From Cyclobacteriaceae bacterium (GTDB taxonomy: Bacteria > Bacteroidota > Bacteroidia > Cytophagales > Cyclobacteriaceae): DNA of 47,549 nucleotides. Positions 17,791 through 25,812 of the stretch are shown in pieces. The notes under the pieces are model-generated. The model worked only from the letters and a program-made list of their open reading frames with translations. It had not been told where the DNA came from and searched no databases. A program made the translations under genes and the position numbers. The stretch is from the NCBI GenBank assembly GCA_022842845.1, contig JALHOT010000021.1, forward strand, positions 1 to 47,549, read 5' to 3'. Numbering within the stretch: the stretch's first letter is position 1; each line of letters opens with the position of its first letter.

Positions 17791-18705
17791 ATGAGTGCTT
17801 TTCCTATGTACTTTCGCTATCTTCTGGTTTTCCTGATTTGTCTAGTCACGCTGCCCTCTTGGAGTCAGGTAACAGTAAGGGCTGGCTTTGTGCCCGATAG
17901 TGTTATCATTGGTGATGAAGCTGCTTTTTACCTCACCGCCACCTACCCAAAGAAGCAACAGCTCATCTTTCCTGACTCAAGCTTTAATTACACACCTTTC
18001 GAATACATTAGAAAGCGGTACTTCACCACACAAACAAAAGATAGCCTTAGTTACGACAGCACCGTTTATGTGCTCAGTACTTTTGAAATAGAGCGTGTTC
18101 AAAAGCTCCAACTCCCGGTCTTCTTATTGCATCAACAAGATTGTACTACCTACCTCTCTCCCAAGGATAGTGTATTACTGAAAGAATTGGTTAATCCTGC
18201 CCCGCCTGACACGGTCAAAGCAGAAAATCTACCGTTGATTAGTAATACTGCTTATGAACCTGTCGCCTGGCTATTAAACTATCCACTACTTTTATACTTG
18301 GGGGGTGGTCTTATCATCCTGTCAATAAGTATCTGGATATTATTTGGAAAGAAAATTCGCAAACACTTTGCCGTGAAGCGCTTGATCAAGGATCATCAAA
18401 CATTTATAGATCGATACTCCAACTATAGTCAACAGCTGCAGCAAAGTTTTTCTACGCATCAAGCAGAACAGTTGTTGTTGTACTGGAAAAAATACATGGA
18501 GTTACTGGACACCAAGCCTTATACAAAATTAACAGCCAAAGAAACAGCAGTGCTACTCAATGATGTTGCGCTGGGAAATCAACTTCGCCTTGTTGACGCA
18601 GCCATTTATGGCAATAACCGACAAGTAGAGGCGCCCATTACTTTCTTAAAGGAACATGCTATCAGCACTTTTGAACAAAAACTAGCGCAGGTAAAACATG
18701 GATGA
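17791..18705 (+). CDS. Membrane protein of the Bat-type cluster, unrecognised family
   Basis: 304 residues. A signal peptide (residues 1 to about 25, ending LPSWSQ) leads into a periplasmic beta-rich domain of about 140 residues. A single transmembrane helix lies near residues 166-186 (YLGGGLIILSISIWILF), followed by a basic, helical cytoplasmic domain. This layout matches the BatD-like or DUF4381-like proteins usually found between DUF58 and BatA genes in Bacteroidota, but I do not recognise a named domain. It begins two bases after the DUF58 gene and overlaps batA by eight bases, so the three are one transcriptional unit and the proteins probably form one complex. Confidence 0.8.
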   Translation: MSAFPMYFRYLLVFLICLVTLPSWSQVTVRAGFVPDSVIIGDEAAFYLTATYPKKQQLIFPDSSFNYTPFEYIRKRYFTTQTKDSLSYDSTVYVLSTFEIERVQKLQLPVFLLHQQDCTTYLSPKDSVLLKELVNPAPPDTVKAENLPLISNTAYEPVAWLLNYPLLLYLGGGLIILSISIWILFGKKIRKHFAVKRLIKDHQTFIDRYSNYSQQLQQSFSTHQAEQLLLYWKKYMELLDTKPYTKLTAKETAVLLNDVALGNQLRLVDAAIYGNNRQVEAPITFLKEHAISTFEQKLAQVKHG

Positions 18706-19747
18706 TTTGAACACAATAGATCCCTGGTATTCGCTCACCTGGTTTTCACCTTCAACACTTTCTTCCTTTACCTGGGAGCAAGCACTGGTGCTATATGCAA
18801 TCCCCGGTATCCTGCTGCTCTTTGTCATAAGGTGGTTGATCCGCTTCCGTTTTAATCAAAAATTACCCATAGCCCTTGCTCAAAAAGATTTACACAGCAC
18901 AGCACTGGCATGGCTGCGTCTGGTACCCGAAGTGATTTTTATGATCATGATGGTTTTCTTATTAGTAGCCTTGGCAAGGCCACAAAAAACAAATGAGAAA
19001 GTGGAACAATTTACCGAAGGTATTGACATTATGCTAGCCTTGGATATTTCGCAATCCATGCAGATTGAAGATTTCACCCCTAATCGTTTGGCAGCCGCCA
19101 AGGAAGTGGCACATAACTTTGTAAGCGGAAGAAAACAAGACAGAATAGGGATTGTTGTATTCTCTGGAGATGCTTTTTCTCTTGCCCCACTTACCACCGA
19201 TTATGAATTACTCAAGAACTACTTTGATGAAATCAACTTCGACATGATTGAAAACCGAGGCACTGCTATCGGAAGTGCTTTGGGCGTAGTGACTAATCGC
19301 ATGCGCGAATCAGAATCAAAATCTAAAGTAGCCATACTCATCAGCGATGGTGATAACACCGCAGGCAATATTGACCCCATCACTGCGGCTGAATTGGCTG
19401 CAGCTTATGGCATTAAAATTTATACCATTATTGTAGGCAAAGAGGGTATGGTACCTTTTGGTAAAGATTTTTTTGGCCGCCCTAACATGGTGGAAAACAC
19501 CGTTGATGAAACCACCATGCGGAAAATTGCCGATATCGGTGGCGGTCAGTTTTTCAGGGTTACAGATAATGAAGCCCTGTCTACAGTATTTGCACAAATA
19601 GATGCCTTCGAAAAAGCCGAGATTAAAGAAACCCGCTTCAAAGACACCACTGACTATTACTATAATTATTTGATGTGGGGGATATTATTCTTTTTGCTTT
19701 GGCTCGCCTTGAAGTCGAGCTTTATGAGCAATATCCTGCAGGATTAA
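18698..19747 (+). CDS. batA: BatA-type von Willebrand factor A membrane protein
   Basis: 349 residues. Two transmembrane helices (about 28-47 and 79-93) precede a VWA domain, and a third (about 325-341) is at the C-terminus. The metal ion-dependent adhesion site is intact: D116-x-S118-x-S120 in LALDISQSM, a TAIGSALG threonine, and the SDGDN aspartate. BatA (Bacteroides aerotolerance) proteins have been tied to oxygen or stress tolerance, with mechanism unresolved. The usual downstream batB, batC and batD are missing: the next gene is convergent and its stop codon directly abuts this one with no intervening base. Confidence 0.9.
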   Translation: MDDLNTIDPWYSLTWFSPSTLSSFTWEQALVLYAIPGILLLFVIRWLIRFRFNQKLPIALAQKDLHSTALAWLRLVPEVIFMIMMVFLLVALARPQKTNEKVEQFTEGIDIMLALDISQSMQIEDFTPNRLAAAKEVAHNFVSGRKQDRIGIVVFSGDAFSLAPLTTDYELLKNYFDEINFDMIENRGTAIGSALGVVTNRMRESESKSKVAILISDGDNTAGNIDPITAAELAAAYGIKIYTIIVGKEGMVPFGKDFFGRPNMVENTVDETTMRKIADIGGGQFFRVTDNEALSTVFAQIDAFEKAEIKETRFKDTTDYYYNYLMWGILFFLLWLALKSSFMSNILQD

Positions 19748-20374
19748 TCAAGCGATTTTATCTGCATAGATAATTAAGCGGGCACCAAAAATCAGGAGTA
19801 CAATACCCAGCACGATGTTCAATCTTCTGATGGTTTGCCTGGTCATAACCAAACGAAGTCTATCTGCTAATTTCGCTTTCAGTAAGTCTGTAGCAAAAAC
19901 AGTAGCCACAATAGCCGAGAAGTAAGTGCCCACCTGCCAGCCTTCTACATACCCAAACTCAGTAGTGGCAAGCCCTACAGTACCAATCCAGAAAATTAAA
20001 ACCATCGGACTTAAACCGTTTATTAAAAAGCCTTTTGCTATTAAACGAAGGGGGCTTCTGTACTTGATATGTTCCGGATGAAATTCCTGCAACTTTCTAC
20101 TCTTAATAAACAGGTAGTAAAATCCGAAAACAAAAAGGATACCACCACCTACATAAGACAAATACAAACGTGAGGTTTCATTTTCGAAAAACTGGTAAAG
20201 ACCGAGGTAAGAAATTAAAATGTACAAGGCATCGCTCAGGGAAACACCTGCAGCTACCCATGCCCCACTCACAAAGCCACGTTCAATACTTGTTTGCAGA
20301 ATAGTGAAAAACACTGGTCCAATCAGAAATGCCAGCACCACTCCGGAAATCACCCCATTAAGAACGATTTCCAT
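19748..20374 (-). CDS. LysE/RhtB family amino acid exporter
   Basis: 208 residues with about six hydrophobic helices. The N-terminal GVVLAFLIGPVFFTILQTSIERGF is the typical LysE/RhtB signature, with the GP pair in helix 1; GFLINGLSPMVLIFWIG is the second conserved segment. Members export amino acids or derivatives by proton exchange. Its start overlaps the end of the GH3-type adenylating enzyme gene by 17 bases, so the two are co-expressed and perhaps handle the same compound (inference). Substrate cannot be told from sequence. Confidence 0.88.
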   Translation of the reverse strand: MEIVLNGVISGVVLAFLIGPVFFTILQTSIERGFVSGAWVAAGVSLSDALYILISYLGLYQFFENETSRLYLSYVGGGILFVFGFYYLFIKSRKLQEFHPEHIKYRSPLRLIAKGFLINGLSPMVLIFWIGTVGLATTEFGYVEGWQVGTYFSAIVATVFATDLLKAKLADRLRLVMTRQTIRRLNIVLGIVLLIFGARLIIYADKIA

Positions 20375-21914
20375 TGCTATGCGGTTGGATAAACGACTGC
20401 CAGTCCGCTAACTGGGTACTCTTCATAACACGCGGAAATTTGTTTTGCCCCCCCACTTTTCCTTTTGATTCCATCCAGGCATAGAAGGTTTTCAAAGGCA
20501 ATACTTCAACATGAATATCCTTCAATGCTGCACTTCTTTCTACCGCATAATCATCATTAAGTTCTTTTAAATGGCCGTCAATTTTTTCCTTCAGTAATTT
20601 TGCATCTACTTGATTGTCGGTACCAACATACCAATGGTGTGCGAATAAATTATCGTGCGGTATACCAGCCACCGTAAACTCAGGGATAGCCACGTTCAAT
20701 TCATTCGCCACCAATTCAATGGCTTTATTCATGTTATCCACTGATAAGTGTTCTCCACATAAACTTAAGAAGTGCTTTGTCCTGCCGGTAATAACAATCT
20801 CTGCTTCTTCTTTTGAAACAAATTTAATTGTATCGCCTATTAAGTATCGCCATGCTCCTGCACAGGTCGATAGCAGAATGGCATACTCTTTACCTTCCTC
20901 CACCTCATCAATCATTAATGTTTCTGCTTCGGGCAGTACATCTCCATTGGCATCGAAATTTTTTGATTCAAAAGGGATAAACTCGTAGAAGATTCCATTA
21001 TTTAAAACCAGCCGCATCGAACGCCTGTTGGGGTAAGCCTGAAAAGCGATAAAACCTTCAGAGGCCAGGTAAGTTTCGATATAATGAATAGGTCTTCCCA
21101 GTAGTTTTTCAAATCCCTTCCGGTAAGGATCGAATGACACACCACCATGTACATATACCAATAGATTGGGCCAAACATCATGTATTGTTTTAACCTTGTG
21201 GTAGTCGATAATTTTCTCCATTAAAATTTGTAACCATGCGGGTACCCCTACGATGATACCGATATCCCAATCTTTGGCATTGGCAGCAATCTCATCGAGT
21301 TTGGCATCCCAATTTCTGTTCTTGGCAATTTTTTTTCCAGGCTTATAAAAATGCTGAAACCAAAATGGCAAACGAGCTGCTTGTATACCACTTAAATCTC
21401 CCTCAAATACACTTCCTCTTTTGTTAAGATGGGTACTGCCACCAAGCATCATAATGCCGGAAGTAAAAACATGGGGTGGAAGATCGTATTTGGATAATGT
21501 CAGGATTTGGCGCACACTGGTTTTTTGAATGGCCTTCGTCATATCCTTGGTAACAGGGATATACTTGGACGAGGCCTCTGAAGTGCCTGAACTCAGTGCA
21601 AAATATTTAACACGACCCGGCCAGGTAATGTCTTTCTCTCCACGAAGTGACAGTTTCCACCAATCACTGTACATCTTATTGTAGGTATGCAACGGCACAG
21701 CGTTTTTATATTGGCGGTAATATTCGTGACCTCCTTTTCTAAAAGACTTGAGTATTGATGGAAAATGATAATGCTTGCCGAACTCAGTGCCGCTGGCTGT
21801 CATTAACAACTCCTTAAGCTCTTTTTTTTGCAAATCCCCTGGGGAGGTGTATTCCTCCTCAAGCATTTCGCGCAGGCGAATTCCTTTTTTCAATAAGGTT
21901 CCCAGTATGGCCAT
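20358..21914 (-). CDS. GH3 family acyl-adenylating enzyme (auxin-responsive GH3-like)
   Basis: 518 residues. GH3 proteins belong to the ANL superfamily and, in plants, join amino acids to jasmonate, auxin or benzoates through an acyl-AMP intermediate. ATP-binding motif 1 is seen as ALSSGTSEASSKYIPVTKDM, followed by a YLASEGFIAFQ segment and the hinge region LIGDTIKFVSKEEAEIVITGRTKHF. Bacterial members are frequent in Bacteroidota and their substrates are mostly unknown. The gene is first in a two-gene unit with a LysE-type exporter, overlapping by 17 bases, and it is divergent from yggS with 44 bases between. Confidence 0.88.
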   Translation of the reverse strand: MAILGTLLKKGIRLREMLEEEYTSPGDLQKKELKELLMTASGTEFGKHYHFPSILKSFRKGGHEYYRQYKNAVPLHTYNKMYSDWWKLSLRGEKDITWPGRVKYFALSSGTSEASSKYIPVTKDMTKAIQKTSVRQILTLSKYDLPPHVFTSGIMMLGGSTHLNKRGSVFEGDLSGIQAARLPFWFQHFYKPGKKIAKNRNWDAKLDEIAANAKDWDIGIIVGVPAWLQILMEKIIDYHKVKTIHDVWPNLLVYVHGGVSFDPYRKGFEKLLGRPIHYIETYLASEGFIAFQAYPNRRSMRLVLNNGIFYEFIPFESKNFDANGDVLPEAETLMIDEVEEGKEYAILLSTCAGAWRYLIGDTIKFVSKEEAEIVITGRTKHFLSLCGEHLSVDNMNKAIELVANELNVAIPEFTVAGIPHDNLFAHHWYVGTDNQVDAKLLKEKIDGHLKELNDDYAVERSAALKDIHVEVLPLKTFYAWMESKGKVGGQNKFPRVMKSTQLADWQSFIQPHSNGNRS

Positions 21915-21935
21915 CGTTAAATGAAGTTTACGCTG

Positions 21936-21943
21936 TACTTTTG
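21936..21943 (+). promoter_or_regulatory. -7 element (TACTTTTG) for yggS
   Basis: Perfect TAnnTTTG match 15 bases before the yggS ATG, implying a leader of only about 8-10 bases. The -33 region falls inside the divergent GH3 gene start and lacks a clear TTG. Confidence 0.45.
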
Positions 21944-21958
21944 AGTTGCTAAAAATAC

Positions 21959-22636
21959 ATGATTATCAAACAAAATTTAGAGGAAATACTTAAAACGGTC
22001 ACAAAAGGTTGCACCCTGATTGCCGTCAGTAAAACTCACCCGGCAGAAAAGGTATTGGAGGCCTACCAATGTGGACAGCGGGTATTTGGTGAAAATAAGG
22101 TGCAGGAGCTAGCGACCAAATACGAGGTTTTGCCAAAAGATATTCAATGGCATTTAATTGGCCATTTGCAAAGCAATAAGGTAAAATATATTGCTCCTTT
22201 CGTCCACCTCATCCACTCGATCGATAGCCTCAAACTTTTGCAAGAAGTTGATAAACAAGCCAAAAAAAATAACCGCATTATTGATTGTCTGCTGCAAATA
22301 CACATCGCCCAGGAAGAGACAAAATTTGGCTTTTCAGCCGATGAGGTAAGATCACTGATCGAAAGCGAAGCGGTAGTATCCTTAAACAATGTCCGCATCA
22401 TAGGGTTAATGGGCATGGCCACCTTTACTGACAATCAAGAGCAAGTAAGGGCTGAATTCAGATCACTTAAAGAGCTCTTCGAAGAATTAAAGCACATGTC
22501 TTTACCCATGAATATGGTAATGCTGGAATTATCTATGGGCATGAGCGGTGACTACACCATTGCTATGGAGGAAGGCAGCACTATGGTACGGGTCGGTTCT
22601 GCTATTTTTGGAAATAGAAATTATACGAATCCATGA
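21959..22636 (+). CDS. yggS: YggS/PROSC family pyridoxal phosphate homeostasis protein
   Basis: 225 residues, normal length. A single-domain TIM-barrel PLP-binding protein, related to the N-terminal domain of alanine racemase, that buffers free pyridoxal phosphate. The PLP lysine is K25 in IAVSKTHP. Other family motifs are VFGENKVQELATKY, WHLIGHLQSNKVKYI, LLQIHIAQEETKFGF, LGMSGDYTIAMEEGSTMVRV-like residues near the end (here SMGMSGDYTIAMEEGST) and GSAIFGNR at the C-terminus. The stop overlaps the DUF423 start by four bases. Confidence 0.95.
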   Translation: MIIKQNLEEILKTVTKGCTLIAVSKTHPAEKVLEAYQCGQRVFGENKVQELATKYEVLPKDIQWHLIGHLQSNKVKYIAPFVHLIHSIDSLKLLQEVDKQAKKNNRIIDCLLQIHIAQEETKFGFSADEVRSLIESEAVVSLNNVRIIGLMGMATFTDNQEQVRAEFRSLKELFEELKHMSLPMNMVMLELSMGMSGDYTIAMEEGSTMVRVGSAIFGNRNYTNP

Positions 22637-23004
22637 ATTCAAAACAACTATTGGTCGCAGCAGGGAGCCTGGGTTTGCTCAGCGTGGCCTTAGGGGCCTT
22701 TGGTGCCCATGCCTTGAAAGACCTCCTGAGCCAATATGGCCGATCCGACACTTTTGAATTGGGTGTTCGCTATCAAATGTACCATGCGTTGGTGCTGTTG
22801 TTTTTAGGGCTAGATAAAAGTCGCCAACACGGTAGAAGTGCTCTGCTTTTTTTAGTTGGAATTTTTCTCTTTAGCGGGAGTTTATATTTCTTGTCGCTCA
22901 CTAATTCTACAGCATTGGTACTCATAACCCCAATAGGCGGCACATTTTTAATTGCAGCCTGGGCTAGCGTAATAATAACCTTTTTAAAATCGGACAAGGC
23001 ATAA
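22633..23004 (+). CDS. DUF423 family small membrane protein
   Basis: 123 residues with four predicted transmembrane helices. The N-terminal LGLLSVALGAFGAHALKD and the GVRYQMYHALVLLFLGL segment are diagnostic of DUF423 (YgdD-like) proteins, and GSLYFLSLTN with ITPIGGTFLIAAW completes the family pattern. Function is not established. It is translationally coupled to yggS (ATGA) and closed by a strong palindromic terminator. Confidence 0.93.
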   Translation: MNSKQLLVAAGSLGLLSVALGAFGAHALKDLLSQYGRSDTFELGVRYQMYHALVLLFLGLDKSRQHGRSALLFLVGIFLFSGSLYFLSLTNSTALVLITPIGGTFLIAAWASVIITFLKSDKA

Positions 23005-23034
23005 AAAAACCTTGTGGCATGCCACAAGGTTTTT
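23005..23034. terminator. Bidirectional terminator, perfect 30-bp palindrome
   Basis: The element starts right after the DUF423 stop: five A, CCTTGTGGC, AT, then GCCACAAGG and five T. The sequence is its own reverse complement across all 30 bases. With A and T tracts on either side, it should terminate both DUF423 and the convergent DUF1573 gene. Confidence 0.9.
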
Positions 23035-23052
23035 CTTGAAGTTTGAATAAAA

Positions 23053-23457
23053 TTACTGTGGCTTCTTGTCAAGCACCACAGTGTTGAAAGTAAGTTTAGT
23101 ATCATTTACTGCGTTAGAAATAATAATAACTGGTTTGGTTTGTGCGCCCATTTTGCCTGTGCTATTAAAAGCAACCGTAAGCTCACCTGAACCACCTGGC
23201 ATCACTGGATCTCTGGGCCAACCTTTAGGCGTGGTACAACCACAGCTCACCTGTACGTTTGTAATAATCAAAGGCTCGGTACCTGTATTGGTGAATTTAA
23301 AGGTATGCTCCACCACATCGCCCTGCACAATGTTTCCAAAATCATGCGCATTCTTATCCCAAGTAATAACGGGGCCATTTTGTTTTGTGGTAGCGGCTTG
23401 TCCAAATACTGCACTGGCAGAAACCAGCAATACAGCGATCATCAATATTTTCTTCAT
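23053..23457 (-). CDS. DUF1573 domain secreted protein
   Basis: 134 residues. A signal peptide ends near ASAVFGQ. The mature part is one immunoglobulin-like DUF1573 domain: AHDFGNIVQGDVVEHTFKFT, then TGTEPLIITNVQVSCGCTTP, then MPGGSGELTVAFNSTGKMG. The paired cysteines in SCGCT are the family hallmark. DUF1573 proteins are abundant in Bacteroidota, periplasmic or surface-associated, function unknown. Monocistronic between a terminator and the divergent Nudix gene. Confidence 0.92.
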   Translation of the reverse strand: MKKILMIAVLLVSASAVFGQAATTKQNGPVITWDKNAHDFGNIVQGDVVEHTFKFTNTGTEPLIITNVQVSCGCTTPKGWPRDPVMPGGSGELTVAFNSTGKMGAQTKPVIIISNAVNDTKLTFNTVVLDKKPQ

Positions 23458-23474
23458 AGACTCAAAAATTTATT

Positions 23475-23482
23475 CAAATTTA
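23475..23482 (-). promoter_or_regulatory. -7 element (TAAATTTG) for the DUF1573 gene
   Basis: Read on the minus strand, TAAATTTG matches TAnnTTTG 17 bases upstream of the DUF1573 ATG. No TTTG is visible at the -33 position. Confidence 0.4.
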
Positions 23483-23580
23483 AACTTTCATTAAACAATA
23501 TTGCTGCCAGAAATACGGTTTTTTGACCATTAAAGTTCAATATGGGTTGATGTTTCTCGAAACCAGGAAGTAACCAACGG

Positions 23581-24054
23581 ATGCATAAGGAAATTGAACA
23601 GGTATACGGCCATAAAGTAAGGGTGCGAGTTTGCGGGCTCTGCTGGGAGGATGATAAGCTGTTGTTAATAGACCATCAGCATCTTGGCCCAGCCCATTTT
23701 TGGGCCACCCCCGGGGGCGGTATCGATTTTGGCGTAGATGCCATGGAGGCCCTAAAGCAGGAATTCTTGGAGGAGACCGGATTAAGCGTGTTTGTAGGAG
23801 ATTTTCTTTTCACAGCTGAATTAATCCGTCCCCCTTTTCATGCCATCGAACTTTTTTTTGAGGTCCGTCAGCTTTCAGGAAGTTTAACCCCTGGCCACGA
23901 TCCGGAAACAAGTATTCAGCTTATTAACCAACTAGGGTATAAATCATACGAGGACATCCTCGCTTTACCGCCCAACCAACGCCACGGTATTTTTAATCAT
24001 GCTTCTACACCATCAGACCTAAGAAAACTGCGTGGATATATCAGATTATTGTAA
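23581..24054 (+). CDS. Nudix hydrolase, substrate unknown
   Basis: 157 residues. The Nudix box runs GGGIDFGVDAMEALKQEFLE and continues ETGL. It departs from GX5EX7REUXEEXGU at two places: the first glutamate is aspartate and the arginine is glutamine, while the EExG metal-binding glutamates are kept. The N-terminus VRVCGLCWEDDKLLLIDHQH and the following WATPGGG are typical of ADP-ribose or nucleotide pyrophosphatase-like Nudix proteins. It is divergent from DUF1573. The next gene has its own promoter beginning at the end of this one. Confidence 0.88.
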   Translation: MHKEIEQVYGHKVRVRVCGLCWEDDKLLLIDHQHLGPAHFWATPGGGIDFGVDAMEALKQEFLEETGLSVFVGDFLFTAELIRPPFHAIELFFEVRQLSGSLTPGHDPETSIQLINQLGYKSYEDILALPPNQRHGIFNHASTPSDLRKLRGYIRLL

Positions 24055-24080
24055 TTTAGGCCCGAAAATTCCTATACTTG
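24049..24080 (+). promoter_or_regulatory. Bacteroidota-type promoter for the gene at 24099
   Basis: TTG at 24049-24051 and TATACTTG at 24073-24080 are spaced by 21 bases; the -7 box differs from TAnnTTTG at one position, as does the box of the iron operon. The expected transcription start is about 12 bases before the ATG. Confidence 0.5.
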
Positions 24081-24098
24081 TAGCTTAAACCGTTTACC

Positions 24099-24914
24099 AT
24101 GAACCTCACCAAAATTATAGCTTTTGTTCTACTGGCCATCAGCATTTTTCTGGCTTACTATCTCTACAACAGCATTGACACTACTATTAAAGAACGTGAG
24201 GCAATAGCCAATACCGAAGCACAAATCATTGATAAACTGAGCATTATTAGGGAAGCTGAAAAAGTATACCTGGAGCAGTATGGTAAATATACAAGCAGCT
24301 GGGATACGTTGATTAACTTCATCGAAAATGGCTCCGTACCCATTATAGAAAAGAAAGAAACCATTATCCCAAAAGGTTATGGGGTTGAAGAAGTTATTGT
24401 GAAAATTGATACGATTGGCTCTATCTCTGCTAAAGACAAGATATTCAAGAAAAACTATACTGTAACAGCAGCCGACAATGGAGAGCTTCGCGAAATCTAT
24501 GTTAAAGAGGGCGATGTAGTAGTGAAAGGCGCAAAATCTTACCGCATGAAGAAGGATGGTAATGAGAAATCAGACGAATACCCATTCATGGAAGCTGGTA
24601 ACATTAGTGCTGTTTCTCCACTCAAGCCAGGTGACAGGGTTTCAAAAGGAGATCTGTTGATCAGCTTCTGGAATTACGTGTTAAACCCTGATGTTGACAT
24701 TAAGAGCCTTTCTATCGTTCCTGGTTCAGGAGGTAAAACTTTTGATATTTTCGCTCAAGTGAAAGACAGGAATGGCGTGAAGGTTTCTGTCATTGAAGTG
24801 AAGGACCCTGCACCAACCAATCCTGAACGCAAAGAAAGCAATGAAGCGAAGAACAGAAAACCCCTTCGTTTTGGCTCACGTACTGATGTAAGCACAGCCG
24901 GAAACTGGGAATAA
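24099..24914 (+). CDS. Membrane-anchored protein with pseudopilin-like N-terminus, unrecognised
   Basis: 271 residues. One N-terminal transmembrane helix (residues 4-24) continues into a polar helix, then IREAEKVYLEQYGKYTSSWD and LINFIENGSVPI, a pattern seen in many Bacteroidota proteins of unknown role with pilin-like topology. A middle part has two short segments resembling a lipoyl or HlyD-type barrel-sandwich (LREIYVKEGDVVVKG and LKPGDRVSKGDLLISFW). The C-terminal tail is charged and probably disordered. The topology suggests a periplasm-facing, inner-membrane-anchored protein. It is followed after one base by a DUF3822 gene. I do not assign a function. Confidence 0.75.
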   Translation: MNLTKIIAFVLLAISIFLAYYLYNSIDTTIKEREAIANTEAQIIDKLSIIREAEKVYLEQYGKYTSSWDTLINFIENGSVPIIEKKETIIPKGYGVEEVIVKIDTIGSISAKDKIFKKNYTVTAADNGELREIYVKEGDVVVKGAKSYRMKKDGNEKSDEYPFMEAGNISAVSPLKPGDRVSKGDLLISFWNYVLNPDVDIKSLSIVPGSGGKTFDIFAQVKDRNGVKVSVIEVKDPAPTNPERKESNEAKNRKPLRFGSRTDVSTAGNWE

Positions 24915-24915
24915 A

Positions 24916-25803
24916 GTGCAGGTAAGAAAAGAAAATTATAGGTTACTCAAAAAAATTAAAGATGATCGGTTTGATGAAGAGGCCCTTCACCAATACCAAC
25001 TGATCCTCCATATCGGAGTACGTGATTTTCAAGTGCTTGTGATCTCTGAGGACAACAGAGTACTTTTACTTGAAGATTACGTATTACCGGAAATCACTTC
25101 TCCCAGTGCATTACTGGATACCCTAAAGGAAATTTTTGAAGCGCATGGCGTTTTAAGTGCGGGCTTTTGGAGAAACATCAAAGTTTCCTTTAAGACCCAG
25201 AAATTTGTTCAGGTACCTGCTGCCTTGTTTAACGAGGAATCTATGCGAGAGTATCTCCTCTTCAATGCACAGGTTGATGAACTTACTGAAACTGTGCTAA
25301 AAGCACAGCATTTTAATCAAGATACAGTCACTGTCTTTGCGGTACACACCAATTTATTAGAGTGGCTAAATGGCTTATATCCGAACCGTAAGCCTATCAT
25401 TTTACACCAGTCTGCAGCCTTGATTGAAGGTGTTATTGCAGCTTCCGGCAAGCATAAGAACAATCCGCTTTACGTCTATATCGATCGATTCAAATTACAC
25501 ATCATTGCTTGTAATAAAGGCAAGCTGGTGTATTACAACCAATTTGTCATCGGTCAGTTTCAGGACTATGTGCGCTACATTATGTTGGTGATGAAGTCCT
25601 TGAAAATGGATCAGCGCACGAGTGAAGTTATACTATGGGGATACATAGGCAAAAACTCGCCTCACTATCATGAGTTCTATAAATTCATCCAAAATGTAAG
25701 TTTTGGCAACAGGTCTGAGACATTAAAGTTTGGCTATTTGTTTGACGAGTTACAAGAACACAACTTCTTCGATCTGTATAGTGTACAATTGCTGGGTCAG
25801 TAA
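24916..25803 (+). CDS. DUF3822 family protein (possible actin-like fold)
   Basis: 295 residues from a GTG start one base after the preceding stop. Segments YQLILHIGVRDFQVLVIS, LLFNAQVDELTETVLKAQHF, NPLYVYIDRFKLHIIAC and VILWGYIGKNSPHYHEFYKF fit the Bacteroidota family DUF3822. The repeated beta-hairpin pattern (LxIGxxxxxxLVI, then YVYIDxxxLHIIA) resembles the two halves of actin/PilM-like ATPases; this structural idea is my inference and no clear ATP phosphate loop is seen. It usually sits beside coaD in this phylum, as it does here, nine bases upstream. Function unknown. Confidence 0.78.
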   Translation: MQVRKENYRLLKKIKDDRFDEEALHQYQLILHIGVRDFQVLVISEDNRVLLLEDYVLPEITSPSALLDTLKEIFEAHGVLSAGFWRNIKVSFKTQKFVQVPAALFNEESMREYLLFNAQVDELTETVLKAQHFNQDTVTVFAVHTNLLEWLNGLYPNRKPIILHQSAALIEGVIAASGKHKNNPLYVYIDRFKLHIIACNKGKLVYYNQFVIGQFQDYVRYIMLVMKSLKMDQRTSEVILWGYIGKNSPHYHEFYKFIQNVSFGNRSETLKFGYLFDELQEHNFFDLYSVQLLGQ

Positions 25804-25812
25804 ACATAGTGC

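Noticed and set aside
23066-23494. Plus-strand open frame of 142 codons antisense to DUF1573
   Set aside because: DUF1573 on the other strand has a signal peptide, the SCGCT motif and a promoter; the antisense frame has none.
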